Part shown: positions 1-7,615 of the stretch, in pieces
How the letters are laid out: the number at the start of each line of letters is the position of its first letter
Numbering within the stretch: the stretch's first letter is position 1
Source of the DNA: Pseudanabaena sp. Chao 1811
GTDB lineage: Bacteria; Cyanobacteriota; Cyanobacteriia; Pseudanabaenales; Pseudanabaenaceae
Reading direction: 5' to 3'
DNA length: 64,000 nt
Assembly (NCBI RefSeq): GCF_027942295.1
Contig: NZ_CP101416.1
Location: forward strand, 4,450,501 to 4,514,500
Notes under the pieces: model-generated
Seen by the model: the letters and a program-made list of their open reading frames with translations, nothing else
Databases searched by the model: none
Told to the model about the DNA's origin: nothing
Translations under genes and position numbers: made by a program

Positions 1-3
1 CGT

Positions 4-318
4 ATGGTATCTCAGTTTCAAGCTATTCAAAGTGGCGAATCTGAAGATGCAGCATTGAGAGTAACAACTGACCTAGAATCGGCAGATATTGCATTAGCTA
101 GTGTTCAGATTAAATCAGAGGACTATTACACTCATACTTGTGGCATGATAGCTGAAAAATTTAGTATCAGTAAAAATCAGGTACTTAATTTGATTAAAAA
201 ACTAGAGCTTCGTGGGAATAGCTCTTATCACAAGCAATTTCAAACAGGAGCCAAAAGTTTTGTACACAAGTATTCTGAAGAAGCTTTAGCAAAGATTAAG
301 AAAGAAATAGATTGCTAA
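4..318 (+). CDS. Hypothetical protein with HTH-like segment, possibly 5'-truncated by window edge
   Basis: Small protein of 104 residues or more. I do not recognise the family. Residues about 45-70 (CGMIAEKFSISKNQVLNLIK) have the helix-turn-helix look of a DNA-binding segment, and the C-terminus is rich in Lys and Glu. The frame is open to the first base of the window, so the ATG at position 4 may be internal and the gene may begin upstream. The segment has no HIP1 octamer. The convergent FecR-like gene ends about 40 nt downstream. Confidence 0.5.
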   Translation: MVSQFQAIQSGESEDAALRVTTDLESADIALASVQIKSEDYYTHTCGMIAEKFSISKNQVLNLIKKLELRGNSSYHKQFQTGAKSFVHKYSEEALAKIKKEIDC

Positions 319-359
319 AATCTTCCTAGAAATGTGGATTGTGTATAGTACTAGTTGGC

Positions 360-1124
360 TTAAGAAGTTTTAGTTATGCTTGCTTGTCCGGGAACGAGCT
401 TATCAATAATTGTTTGAGTTGGTAGAGGAGTCTTAAAGCTGCGGAGTAATGTACTTGTTTTAGAAATTTCTTTCCACTCTTTGAGATCTAAGCGACGGAC
501 AACTGGTGGAGTTGGAGAATTTGGTTTTACAATGATTTCTTCGCCTGTTAGCAAAATAATCTCTTTAGGCTGATTGGGTAACTTAACCGCTACCGTTCCT
601 TCCCAAGAGAAAAATCTAACGCCTTGATTGATATCCTTAGGAATTTCCACAAAAGCAGTTGTGCCACGAATAGCGGCAGTTCCATAATCAGTAGAGATTT
701 CTGTTGGGACTTTTAATCCCGGTTTCACCCAAGTAATCATCTTGCCTGATTTGAGATGTAGCCGATTTTGGGGTTGAATCTGTAAGACAGCATTACCACC
801 AATCCGAAAACCTACACCATTATTAAACTCAACCTGAGTTTTGCCATTTGCCTCTGTACGAACTGTGTCTGATACATATAAATCCATCCCGACTTGAGCA
901 TCTATTTCTTTGGGTTGTGGATTTTGTTGCGGTGTGACAAATACAGGCTTGTCTTCAATCATTGATACTTTGGCGATCGCTTGATTGATAGGTTGACTGA
1001 CAGGAGCACTGCTTGCAGTGGTGCTAGAAGCAGATGGATTAGGGGGTGGACTAGAAGACTCACAGCCAAATAGGGCGATCGCAATAGTTGCTGTAAATAG
1101 TGCCGTAAACAGAGAACTTTTCAT
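360..1124 (-). CDS. FecR-domain lipoprotein
   Basis: Predicted exported lipoprotein of 254 aa. The N-terminus is a hydrophobic signal peptide ending in a lipobox (ALFGC, Cys21), followed by a Ser/Pro/Thr-rich linker to about residue 55. Residues about 75-180 match the FecR beta-sandwich family: a 'dTvrTeanGktqveF' stretch, then 'GFRIGGNAVLQI' and 'YGTAAIRGTTAFVEI'. FecR domains in TonB systems transmit signals to sigma factors, but stand-alone cyanobacterial versions with signal peptides are common and of unknown role. No sigma factor or TonB receptor is adjacent. The start is the ATG directly before the signal peptide. Confidence 0.75.
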   Translation of the reverse strand: MKSSLFTALFTATIAIALFGCESSSPPPNPSASSTTASSAPVSQPINQAIAKVSMIEDKPVFVTPQQNPQPKEIDAQVGMDLYVSDTVRTEANGKTQVEFNNGVGFRIGGNAVLQIQPQNRLHLKSGKMITWVKPGLKVPTEISTDYGTAAIRGTTAFVEIPKDINQGVRFFSWEGTVAVKLPNQPKEIILLTGEEIIVKPNSPTPPVVRRLDLKEWKEISKTSTLLRSFKTPLPTQTIIDKLVPGQASITKTS

Positions 1125-1203
1125 TACGGTATCTCAATGAAAGGCTAGACGAATAGTTTTGATGTTGGCATACCCCATAATCAGCAATCAAGAGATTTTA
1201 TGC

Positions 1204-1410
1204 TTAATTTATGTTTTTATCGGTTTCTATTTCGATTTTCCCAGTGCCATTACAAAAAGAACAATTTTCTTCTCTCTGTATTTCCCCAGAACAGTCTCGC
1301 AATTCTAAATAGCCTTTACCTTCACAATGATGACAAGATTTAGTTGTTGGAATGGAATCTAAGTCTAAATTGCGATCACAATTGCGATCGCCTATTAATT
1401 TTTCTGGCAT
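1204..1410 (-). CDS. Small DnaJ-type zinc-finger (CxxCxGxG) protein
   Basis: A 68-residue protein with two CxxCxGxG repeats (CHHCEGKG near residue 27 and CSFCNGTG near residue 51). This is the zinc-binding module of the DnaJ central domain, here without J-domain or substrate-binding domain. It may bind Zn and act as a small thiol or chaperone cofactor; this is inferred from the motif only. It lies downstream of the small membrane protein gene on the same strand with a 45-nt gap, so co-transcription is possible. Confidence 0.6.
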   Translation of the reverse strand: MPEKLIGDRNCDRNLDLDSIPTTKSCHHCEGKGYLELRDCSGEIQREENCSFCNGTGKIEIETDKNIN

Positions 1411-1455
1411 ATTTTTAAAGTCTTGTTCTAAAAAGGTGTGTGTATATTAACCAAT

Positions 1456-1803
1456 TTACCAAGGGTGAATTATTAAATGACTGAACCATTCTAAGACTCC
1501 CCAAATCAATTGCCAAAGAATGGTAGCCACTAGAATCACTTCTAATGCGAGGGCTAATACTGTTATGGTGAAGGCGAGTATAGCAATCGCTACATTCTGC
1601 TGCTTCCTAATTCCTTGCCATCCTAAAAACAATGCCATCGTAGCGATCGCACCACGAAATGCCCACAGAGTAACGATAACGGATTCTTCTACTTTGCCTT
1701 GAATCTTTACAGTGGTAATTGCGATTGCTATATCAACAATTGCTAAGGCTAAAGCAAGGAAGCTATAGCTATTACGGTTCAGAAATATAGCTAATCTATA
1801 CAT
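1456..1803 (-). CDS. Small integral membrane protein, unknown function
   Basis: A 115-aa very hydrophobic protein with three probable membrane segments (about residues 14-34, 45-62 and 68-95) and a Trp-rich tail. I do not recognise the family. It shares strand and close spacing with the zinc-finger protein downstream and the 123-aa protein upstream. Codon use fits the neighbourhood, including a HIP1-like GCGATCGC inside the frame near 1646. Confidence 0.55.
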   Translation of the reverse strand: MYRLAIFLNRNSYSFLALALAIVDIAIAITTVKIQGKVEESVIVTLWAFRGAIATMALFLGWQGIRKQQNVAIAILAFTITVLALALEVILVATILWQLIWGVLEWFSHLIIHPW

Positions 1804-1841
1804 TGTCCAACACCGAATGTAAAAGTGTAGAAGTACAGTAC

Positions 1842-2210
1842 TTATCGCCTGTAGTCATACTCTTCGGGCAATGGACGGATAAATATCTTATCTCTCCATT
1901 TTGATGGGGGAGTTTTATCGAGATCGCCACAGATTGCCCAATATAGGGTATGAATTTCTAGACTATTTGCTCCATCACTTACCCAAGTTTGGAATAATGC
2001 GCCATCAAGGTATTCATTGGAGAGGTGCGATCGCAATATTTCACAGGCTTCAGGATCGCATATTGGCAAATAAGAATCATCGTAGTAACTGTAAAGACGT
2101 GCTTCATGCTCATCTAGCCATAACAATCCATACACAAAAAATACTTCATTGGTCTTTATGTTTGCCTTAACCCGATTATTAAAATCTCTTACAGTTAAAG
2201 TGATTGTCAT
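1842..2210 (-). CDS. Hypothetical protein downstream of parA
   Basis: Acidic, soluble protein of about 122 aa. The start is placed at ATG 2210 (MTITLTVRDF), 17 nt after the parA stop codon; the longer reading from 2240 would overlap parA by 14 nt. The family is not recognised. The N-terminus (TVRDFNNRVKANI) and the run EHEARLYSYYDDSYLP suggest a small alpha/beta protein. Its position directly behind an orphan parA suggests co-transcription, but it does not resemble ParB. Confidence 0.5.
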   Translation of the reverse strand: MTITLTVRDFNNRVKANIKTNEVFFVYGLLWLDEHEARLYSYYDDSYLPICDPEACEILRSHLSNEYLDGALFQTWVSDGANSLEIHTLYWAICGDLDKTPPSKWRDKIFIRPLPEEYDYRR

Positions 2211-2226
2211 CGCAATCGCAACTAAA

Positions 2227-3189
2227 TTATTCCAAATCAACCAAACTCAATCTTGAAGTTTGCTCCTTCATGCCGAGAGAGATATCTAACTTTTTCAAAA
2301 GTTCTGCGGATACTTCTGCGAAAGCCTTTGCACCACCTGAGTTGGGGTTAGATAATGACACAGGAACAAAATCATCCACAGCTTTGGCAATACTTACATC
2401 ATTGGGAATTTTAGTTTTAAAAATCTTGGCACTACTAAAATCATTACTTACCCGATCCATGACTTTATTGTAATATCGGCTCAGGGTAAAGCCTGCGGAC
2501 ATACTAAATATGATGCCTAATAGTTGAATATTTACAGACTTGTCATCTCTATAGACTTCGCGGAGTTTCTCAATGCGTCTTTCTAATAGTTGAATCCCGA
2601 CTACAGAAAGGGGTTCAGGTCTTGCAGGCATGAGGTAATAATCGCTTGCCACAATACTACTGCGCGTGATTAGGTTATATCCGGGGGCGCAGTCAAGAAT
2701 GATGAAATCATAGTTTTTAATTGCAGGAGCGAGAATACCTCTGATTAAACCCTGCTCAAATTTGCTCCATGTCTGTTGGAAGGTTTGCTTTTCTTCGTAG
2801 AGGAGAGAACGGTTATAGAGCATCTCTGAGACTAGGAACTCATCGTATAGGTCAATATCGCCCACTAGAAGGTCTAAGCCTTGGACTTTACAAACATGGG
2901 GAATGACAATATCTCTAACTTGGTATATTTTCTCTTCAGGATCTTCAACATGCACACCATAACGAGTGATTGCTTGACTTACAAGATGTCTAAGTGTGCG
3001 ATTTTCTTTGCGGCATTTGGCAAATTCGGCGGGTGAAATCATGCTCAGAGTTGCACTGATTTGAGTATCTAAATCAACAACTAAAACCTTTTTGCGGTGG
3101 ATTTTGGCTAGGCATGTGGCAATATTTACGGTTAAGGTGGTTTTACCTACTCCACCTTTCATATTGACTGTTGCGATTACTTGACCCAT
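2227..3189 (-). CDS. ParA/MinD-family ATPase (orphan ParA)
   Basis: A 320-aa Walker-type ATPase of the ParA family, which positions DNA or protein cargo along the nucleoid. The deviant Walker A motif KGGVGKTT sits at residues 10-17, the A' motif is 'VVDLDTQ' near residue 38 and Walker B is 'FIILDCAPG' near residue 160. No ParB-like gene is visible beside it; the next gene on the strand is a small protein of unknown function. It could therefore serve a plasmid-derived or cargo-positioning role (for example carboxysome McdA-like), but no McdB-like partner is seen. The start ATG follows an AT-rich leader. Confidence 0.85.
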   Translation of the reverse strand: MGQVIATVNMKGGVGKTTLTVNIATCLAKIHRKKVLVVDLDTQISATLSMISPAEFAKCRKENRTLRHLVSQAITRYGVHVEDPEEKIYQVRDIVIPHVCKVQGLDLLVGDIDLYDEFLVSEMLYNRSLLYEEKQTFQQTWSKFEQGLIRGILAPAIKNYDFIILDCAPGYNLITRSSIVASDYYLMPARPEPLSVVGIQLLERRIEKLREVYRDDKSVNIQLLGIIFSMSAGFTLSRYYNKVMDRVSNDFSSAKIFKTKIPNDVSIAKAVDDFVPVSLSNPNSGGAKAFAEVSAELLKKLDISLGMKEQTSRLSLVDLE

Positions 3190-3328
3190 ATTTTTATACC
3201 CAGTTTAATATCCACCAAGATCCAATCTTTTAAATCAGACATTTTCAGACACTTTGCGCCGTTTATCCTAAATCACTTTGAGTGAGTTAACAATACATCA
3301 AAAGATAAAAGTGGCAGTATTAAGTTAA

Positions 3329-3455
3329 GTAGCTAGAACCAAAACCTGTGGCGCACGCACAGCGTGCGCCACAGGTTTTGGTTCTAGCTACGCGGAAAGT
3401 GGTAAAAATCGCTTACCACTTTCCGCCATTTGCGCTTCGCGCCGCGCAAATGGCG
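3329..3455. repeat. Three back-to-back palindromes (includes MITE-A core)
   Basis: Three inverted repeats abut each other upstream of parA. The first (3329-3391) has perfect 30-bp arms around the centre ACA. The second (3392-3426) has 14-bp arms around a 7-nt loop. The third (3424-3455) has 12-bp arms around an 8-nt loop and overlaps the second by three bases. The first begins GTAGCTAG and contains CCAAAACCTGT, like MITE-A copy 4 at 57382, but lacks the AATTAAA inner terminal segment. Confidence 0.85.
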
Positions 3456-3470
3456 TTATCGAACTCACGT

Positions 3471-4025
3471 TTAGTTAAGGTTGGGATTAACAACATGACC
3501 TCTGGTGGGGTTGGGGATAAACAAGCCAAGACGTAGCGATCGCAGCATGGCTTCCCAAACTTCACGCATTTGTTCTTCGCCTTCTGTCCAATAGTCAAAG
3601 GTAAATAGGACTTGGACATTGCCACCGATACCAACCAAAATGCGGGAGGTGGCTTCTCTTTTTTCGGTAGCATCGATATAACGGATATCTGCCCAAACGA
3701 GTCTCATCCCATCGCGATTGGTGCTAGTAACCTTGCTTCTATGGAGGATTTCGCGATCGTCGTCATCGAGGATTTGTTGAAGAGTCTGTTTGAGAGGGAA
3801 TGTACTCCAATCGTTTGGGGGGAGCCGATTGAAGGACATTTCTAATGCGCCTGTATCATCGGTTGGCTCAAAATCATGGAAGCTGACGGACTTTTCCTTA
3901 AATTTCACGATCCAATCTTTGGGGAAATCAAAGCGTACTGCGCCGCGATCGGCAACAAATATTTTGTATCCTTCTTCGGATTCCCAACTATGATCGTTGC
4001 GTAGAGTTAAGTCTTTCTTTCTCAT
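3471..4025 (-). CDS. Conserved hypothetical cyanobacterial protein
   Basis: Soluble protein of 184 aa starting at ATG 4025 (MRKKDLTLRN); a TTG at 4046 gives a longer but less likely form. The middle reads like a small beta-rich fold: 'AVRFDFPKDWIV', 'ALEMSFNRLPP', 'VLFTFDYWTEGEE'. The pattern 'f.fP.dW......' followed by a late 'f.y' strand resembles PsbP/DUF1795-type folds, but I do not assign it there. No signal peptide. The C-terminal residues are encoded close to the palindrome cluster. Confidence 0.5.
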   Translation of the reverse strand: MRKKDLTLRNDHSWESEEGYKIFVADRGAVRFDFPKDWIVKFKEKSVSFHDFEPTDDTGALEMSFNRLPPNDWSTFPLKQTLQQILDDDDREILHRSKVTSTNRDGMRLVWADIRYIDATEKREATSRILVGIGGNVQVLFTFDYWTEGEEQMREVWEAMLRSLRLGLFIPNPTRGHVVNPNLN

Positions 4026-4090
4026 GTTTCTATACAGGGGGAGCAACTAAAGCCCATTTTAATGGATTGCTCTCAGAGATTGAGCAATGT

Positions 4091-4774
4091 CTATCCTACT
4101 TGAGGTGCTGGAAATATGGCTGGCAAGATAAAGGCGATCGCAATACCACCAATAACCAATACTTCAAAAATGAAGAGAAATGTCGTGGAAGGCTTAATTT
4201 TAAACCCTCGCAACCAAAATTTAGGCATGTCCTCTGGGCGAATCTTCCAGTTGTAAATTGAGAGCAATAGGGGTAAGCCTCCAACCTTGGCACTCATTAA
4301 TAGATGGATGGCTATGCTAACAATCATTAATAGCCATCCTATTAAATGCCCAATATACCAAACGTGATTAAGTTCTCCAGTGGGTAGCCATTCTTCCTGC
4401 ATCATTCGTCCTGTAATAACGGCAAATGTTGCAGATAGTAGGAGCAAACTATTGGCAAATCGCTGTAATGAGATCCACCAAATCGGTTTTCCTACTTCTT
4501 GGAGTTGTTTGAGAGATTCCTTTTGGATCAGACGGCGATCGCCTATATGAAAGCAGTAAATGGCAAAGATCGGTAAAAGACATAAAAAGGCTAAAGCGAT
4601 CGTGCCATGAATACCTTGGGTATCACGGATAATTGGTAAATTAAGCGTCCCAAATCTTTTGTCGTATCGGTCATAAACCATAAAGCCTGTAATCAATGAG
4701 CCAAATACTAATAGAGCGATCGCGCTATGTAGCAATCGTAAAAGGACAGGCTGGTACGGGGCAGTACGCGACAT
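4091..4774 (-). CDS. Cytochrome b561-like membrane protein
   Basis: A 227-aa integral membrane protein resembling the bacterial cytochrome b561 / Ni-Fe-hydrogenase b-type family, which carries haem b and moves electrons in the membrane. Four to five hydrophobic spans are evident. Candidate haem-ligand histidines are in 'RLLHSAIAL' (about 16), 'GIHGTIAL' (about 55), and the pair 'IGHLIGW' / 'IAIHLLM' (about 142-158). The C-terminal span ends in a short Pro-rich tail. The start is the first ATG (MSRTAPYQPV). No obvious redox partner is adjacent. Confidence 0.7.
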   Translation of the reverse strand: MSRTAPYQPVLLRLLHSAIALLVFGSLITGFMVYDRYDKRFGTLNLPIIRDTQGIHGTIALAFLCLLPIFAIYCFHIGDRRLIQKESLKQLQEVGKPIWWISLQRFANSLLLLSATFAVITGRMMQEEWLPTGELNHVWYIGHLIGWLLMIVSIAIHLLMSAKVGGLPLLLSIYNWKIRPEDMPKFWLRGFKIKPSTTFLFIFEVLVIGGIAIAFILPAIFPAPQVG

Positions 4775-4818
4775 AGTCTTTTTGTTATGATTGTGGATGA
4801 ATTACAGATAAAACAGGA

Positions 4819-5034
4819 ATGAATAAAAACCTAATAAGCAAGGTTTTAGCCATTAGTCTTACCCATCTTGTATTTAATATTATGATGCGTTTTACTGAAA
4901 GTCCTGCTGGCAGTGGCGCATCCATCGCTCAATCTCTAAAATGGTTGAGCTTTGGTAATGGTGAGCAATATGGAGTAATCACACTGATCTGTATTGCATT
5001 TGGAATGGACTCATTTTTAAAGAGAATTCTCTAG
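4819..5034 (+). CDS. Small membrane protein, unknown
   Basis: A 71-aa protein with two hydrophobic stretches (about residues 8-23 and 52-65) separated by a Gly/Ser-rich loop. Not recognised. It is divergent from the cytochrome b561-like gene and 11 nt upstream of another small membrane protein on the same strand, so the two may form an operon. Confidence 0.45.
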   Translation: MNKNLISKVLAISLTHLVFNIMMRFTESPAGSGASIAQSLKWLSFGNGEQYGVITLICIAFGMDSFLKRIL

Positions 5035-5045
5035 GAAAGAAGAAA

Positions 5046-5231
5046 ATGACAAAGATAGTGATGTATTTTGTAATGTTTGTTGGGGCTTTGGTAATCGCGG
5101 CATGGGTTTCCCGTGAAGCTAGTTACTTTTTTAATAATTTGCTTTATTGGATTCGCTATAACTGGTTGCCCTTCTTTGGTTTAGTGATTTTAGGGGCGAT
5201 CGCTTACAAAGTTTTTAGCAGTAAATCATGA
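5046..5231 (+). CDS. Small membrane protein, unknown
   Basis: A 61-aa protein with two probable membrane helices (about residues 4-20 and 39-56). A GGAAAG stretch 5-10 nt upstream can act as ribosome binding site. It lies 11 nt after the previous small membrane protein and 13 nt before the recombinase, so all three may share a transcript. Function unknown. Confidence 0.45.
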   Translation: MTKIVMYFVMFVGALVIAAWVSREASYFFNNLLYWIRYNWLPFFGLVILGAIAYKVFSSKS

Positions 5232-5244
5232 TGTGTAATGACTA

Positions 5245-6789
5245 ATGACCTTACAGAGCGACTTATCAGAGCGACTTCTGAGGGCTTGCGATCGCGATAC
5301 ATTGGCAGGTCAGCGTGATTATGCAATTTTGCGATTACTCATCGAGAATTCTCTAAAGCGCCAGCAGGTTGCCGCGATTAATATTAATGATGTCGATTGT
5401 GAGGGGCGATCGCTACAGGTTGATAAATGCTACAAGCGGCAAGGGCAATCACACCAGAAGGAAATTATTAGTCTCAGTTTAGACACAGCCGCCGCATTAC
5501 AGGACTGGCTCAATTTAACGCATCTTCCTAGCGAGGATGAGGATACTCCAACACCGCTATTTATATCCCTAGATCGCGCTAAATATGGGCATAGGCTGAC
5601 GGGAACCGCAATCTATAGCATTGTCAAACGGGCGGCGACTAATGCGGGGATTAACGATGCGATCGCTCCTGAACAGTTGCGATTTAGCCAAGAGAAATAT
5701 GCCTTAAATCAAGATTTTGAGACACTTAATAAGACTATAATTGGGACTAGTGAGACTCAATCGAGACCAATAGCTGTATCTAAATTAGAAGCTGAGAATC
5801 AAAATAGGACTTATCTAGATACAGATGAGACTCAAATGAGCGCTGTTTCTAGTGGAATTCCCTATGCTTTGACGGGATTTAATCCAGACATTCTCACTTC
5901 TCTCCTCGCAGACAAACGGAGTCTCAATACTAGACGCGCCTATGAGAAGGATTTACGTTACTTTTTTCTGGCTGCCTATGGACAAAAGCCAACGGAGACA
6001 GTGATTGCCCAATTTTTGCAGTTAAATCGTTTTGAGGCGATCGCGATCGCGCTGCGTTACAAGTCAGATCTGATTACTCAAGGTTTAAAAGAATCGACAA
6101 TTAACCGTCGTCTATCGGCTCTCAAATCCTTAGTAAATTTCGCTGCCAAACTAGGCAAATGCAATTGGAATCTCAATGATGTCCAAACTGAGATAGTCCA
6201 AACCTATCGCGATACAACAGGCATTAAGCCCGATGGTATCCGCACAATGCTTTTAAAAATAGATCGAACTACCATCAAGGGAAAACGTGATTTCGCAATT
6301 TTGAGACTACTGTGGGACAATGCCCTGCGTCGCAATGAAGTAGTTAGCGCGAATATCGGTGATTTTGACTATGAAGCGCGATCGCTACAAATCTTGGGCA
6401 AGGGACGTGGCTCTCAAAAGAGTCTCATTAGTCTTAGTATGGGAACTGCTAACGCAATTCAAGACTGGTTATCTCAACTTAAGACGAAAAATAGTGATCG
6501 CCCATTATTTCAATCCCTCGATCCCGTCAATCACGGACATAGACTGACTGGCACGGCAATTTACCAAATTGTCGATCAACTTGCGCGAGACTCAGGCATT
6601 ACCAAAAAAATGTCTCCCCACCGTATTCGCCACTCTGCGATTACAGCCGCCCTTGATGCCACCAATGGTAATGTCCGCAAGGTGCAAAAACTCTCGCGTC
6701 ATAAAAAGCTAGATACATTAATGCTCTACGACGATAACCGCACTAATATGCAAGGTGAAGTATCGAGTTTATTAGGTGATCTGATTTAG
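5245..6789 (+). CDS. Tyrosine recombinase with a duplicated, decayed catalytic domain
   Basis: A 514-aa phage-integrase-family protein. Residues about 210-325 are a SAM-like core-binding domain ('LADKRSLNTRRAYEKDLRYF'). Residues about 345-514 form a complete catalytic domain: Arg362 in LRRNEV, the box HRIRH at 459-463, a later SRHKK and the nucleophile Tyr495 (MLYDD). Residues about 22-150 are a second copy of the same catalytic domain: 'RDYAILRLL' matches 'RDFAILRLL', and 'GHRLTGTAIY' occurs in both. This copy has lost its active site: the first Arg is Lys38, HRIRH has become EQLRF (143-147), and it stops before any Tyr. The second half should be active by itself. It is XerC/D-like in size but far from any visible dif site. 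Confidence 0.85.
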   Translation: MTLQSDLSERLLRACDRDTLAGQRDYAILRLLIENSLKRQQVAAININDVDCEGRSLQVDKCYKRQGQSHQKEIISLSLDTAAALQDWLNLTHLPSEDEDTPTPLFISLDRAKYGHRLTGTAIYSIVKRAATNAGINDAIAPEQLRFSQEKYALNQDFETLNKTIIGTSETQSRPIAVSKLEAENQNRTYLDTDETQMSAVSSGIPYALTGFNPDILTSLLADKRSLNTRRAYEKDLRYFFLAAYGQKPTETVIAQFLQLNRFEAIAIALRYKSDLITQGLKESTINRRLSALKSLVNFAAKLGKCNWNLNDVQTEIVQTYRDTTGIKPDGIRTMLLKIDRTTIKGKRDFAILRLLWDNALRRNEVVSANIGDFDYEARSLQILGKGRGSQKSLISLSMGTANAIQDWLSQLKTKNSDRPLFQSLDPVNHGHRLTGTAIYQIVDQLARDSGITKKMSPHRIRHSAITAALDATNGNVRKVQKLSRHKKLDTLMLYDDNRTNMQGEVSSLLGDLI

Positions 6790-6861
6790 AAGATGCTTAT
6801 AGTTCACATGTTTTTGAACCCAGATGCTTCAGTACTTGTAATACGCTGTAAAGTTCATTTT

Positions 6862-6958
6862 CGCGATTGGAAGCCTGCACTTAATCGCTTTGCCATCCTC
6901 TTTGAGGATCGTCTCCATATCTAGCTTCTAGACTTTACACAATTTACTTGACAGTCTC
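6862..6958 (+). mobile_element. 3'-end remnant of an IS256-family element
   Basis: About 97 bp match the end of the complete IS at 61315-62641 with few differences. They encode its last residues ([18 protein letters not shown], then His-Ile instead of His-Val and a stop) and run through to the terminal inverted repeat, ending at GACAGTCTC (6958). The rest of the transposase is missing. It abuts the next transposase fragment directly. Confidence 0.8.
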
Positions 6959-7460
6959 TGACAGTCTCCATTTCCAAGTTATTCGAGTCACCCATCCCCA
7001 TTGCTCTGGTTTGTGGTTAGCTTGGGTGGGTGAGCAAATGCCATCTTTAGAACAGATTTGGCACTTGTACTTACGCCGTTTTGCTATCGACCACTGGAAT
7101 CGGTTTGCCAAACAACGTTTACATTGGACTCTGCCCCATTTGTTGACTCCTCAGCAAGCTTTGCGTTGGAGTGACCTCATGCCTCTACTTTCTTGGCAAT
7201 TGTGGCTAGCTCGGCAACTAGTTATTGATACTCCTTTACCTTGGCAGAAACCTCAAGCCAATCTCACCTTTGGTCGGGTCGCTCAGGGCTTTGCCGCACT
7301 TTTAGTCAGGATTGGCTCTCCTGCTTGTTCTCCTAAACCTCGCGGTAAGTCTCTTGGTTGGAAATCTGGACGTAAGCGTTCTCTTCATCTTCGGTTTCCC
7401 ATCATCAAAAAACGGGCTTCTCGTCCAAAAAAGGACAACAAAGACAACCCTAATTCCTAG
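6959..7460 (+). pseudogene. C-terminal fragment of a cyanobacterial DDE transposase (NF041680/IS701-like)
   Basis: From about 6970 the frame encodes the C-terminal 160 or so residues of a transposase family common in cyanobacteria. The fragment includes 'QIWHLYLRRFAIDHWNRF', 'QRLHWTLPHLLTP', 'RWSDLMPLLSWQLWLAR' and a basic tail (KPRGKSLGWKSGRKR). The catalytic N-terminal part is absent; the 5' end joins the IS256 remnant. The apparent start codon at 6948 lies in the IS256 end, so the reading frame is a fusion of two fragments rather than a gene. It marks this stretch as an insertion hot spot behind the recombinase. Confidence 0.75.
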
Positions 7461-7569
7461 TCCTGAATATTCTCCTTTGCATTCTCTTGGATTTGCTCAG
7501 TTCTTTATTCTCTGAGTTACTTATGTCTAGCTACTTAGCTACCACCAAAAGTATATCAGGACATAAAAT

Positions 7570-7612
7570 CCCAAAGAGAATTGCGGTGCAGAGCACCGCA
7601 ACTCTCTTTGGG
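7570..7612. repeat. Palindrome, 20-bp arms, centre AGA
   Basis: Inverted repeat with one mismatch around GC-AGA-GC, placed 3 nt beyond the stop of the minus-strand amidase gene at 7616. It probably acts as that gene's terminator. The inner part TTGCGGTGC is shared with the palindrome at 10981. Confidence 0.75.
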
Positions 7613-7615
7613 CAA

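Noticed and set aside
2227-2240. Overlap of parA with the next gene
   Set aside because: It depends on an early start; ATG 2210 leaves a normal 16-nt gap.
5046-6789. Integron-like or Xer/dif system
   Set aside because: No attC-like repeats, gene cassettes or dif-like site were seen around the recombinase.
6948-7460. A functional 170-aa gene
   Set aside because: Its start codon lies in the terminal repeat of an IS256 remnant and the rest matches only the C-terminal part of a transposase, so it is a pseudogene.
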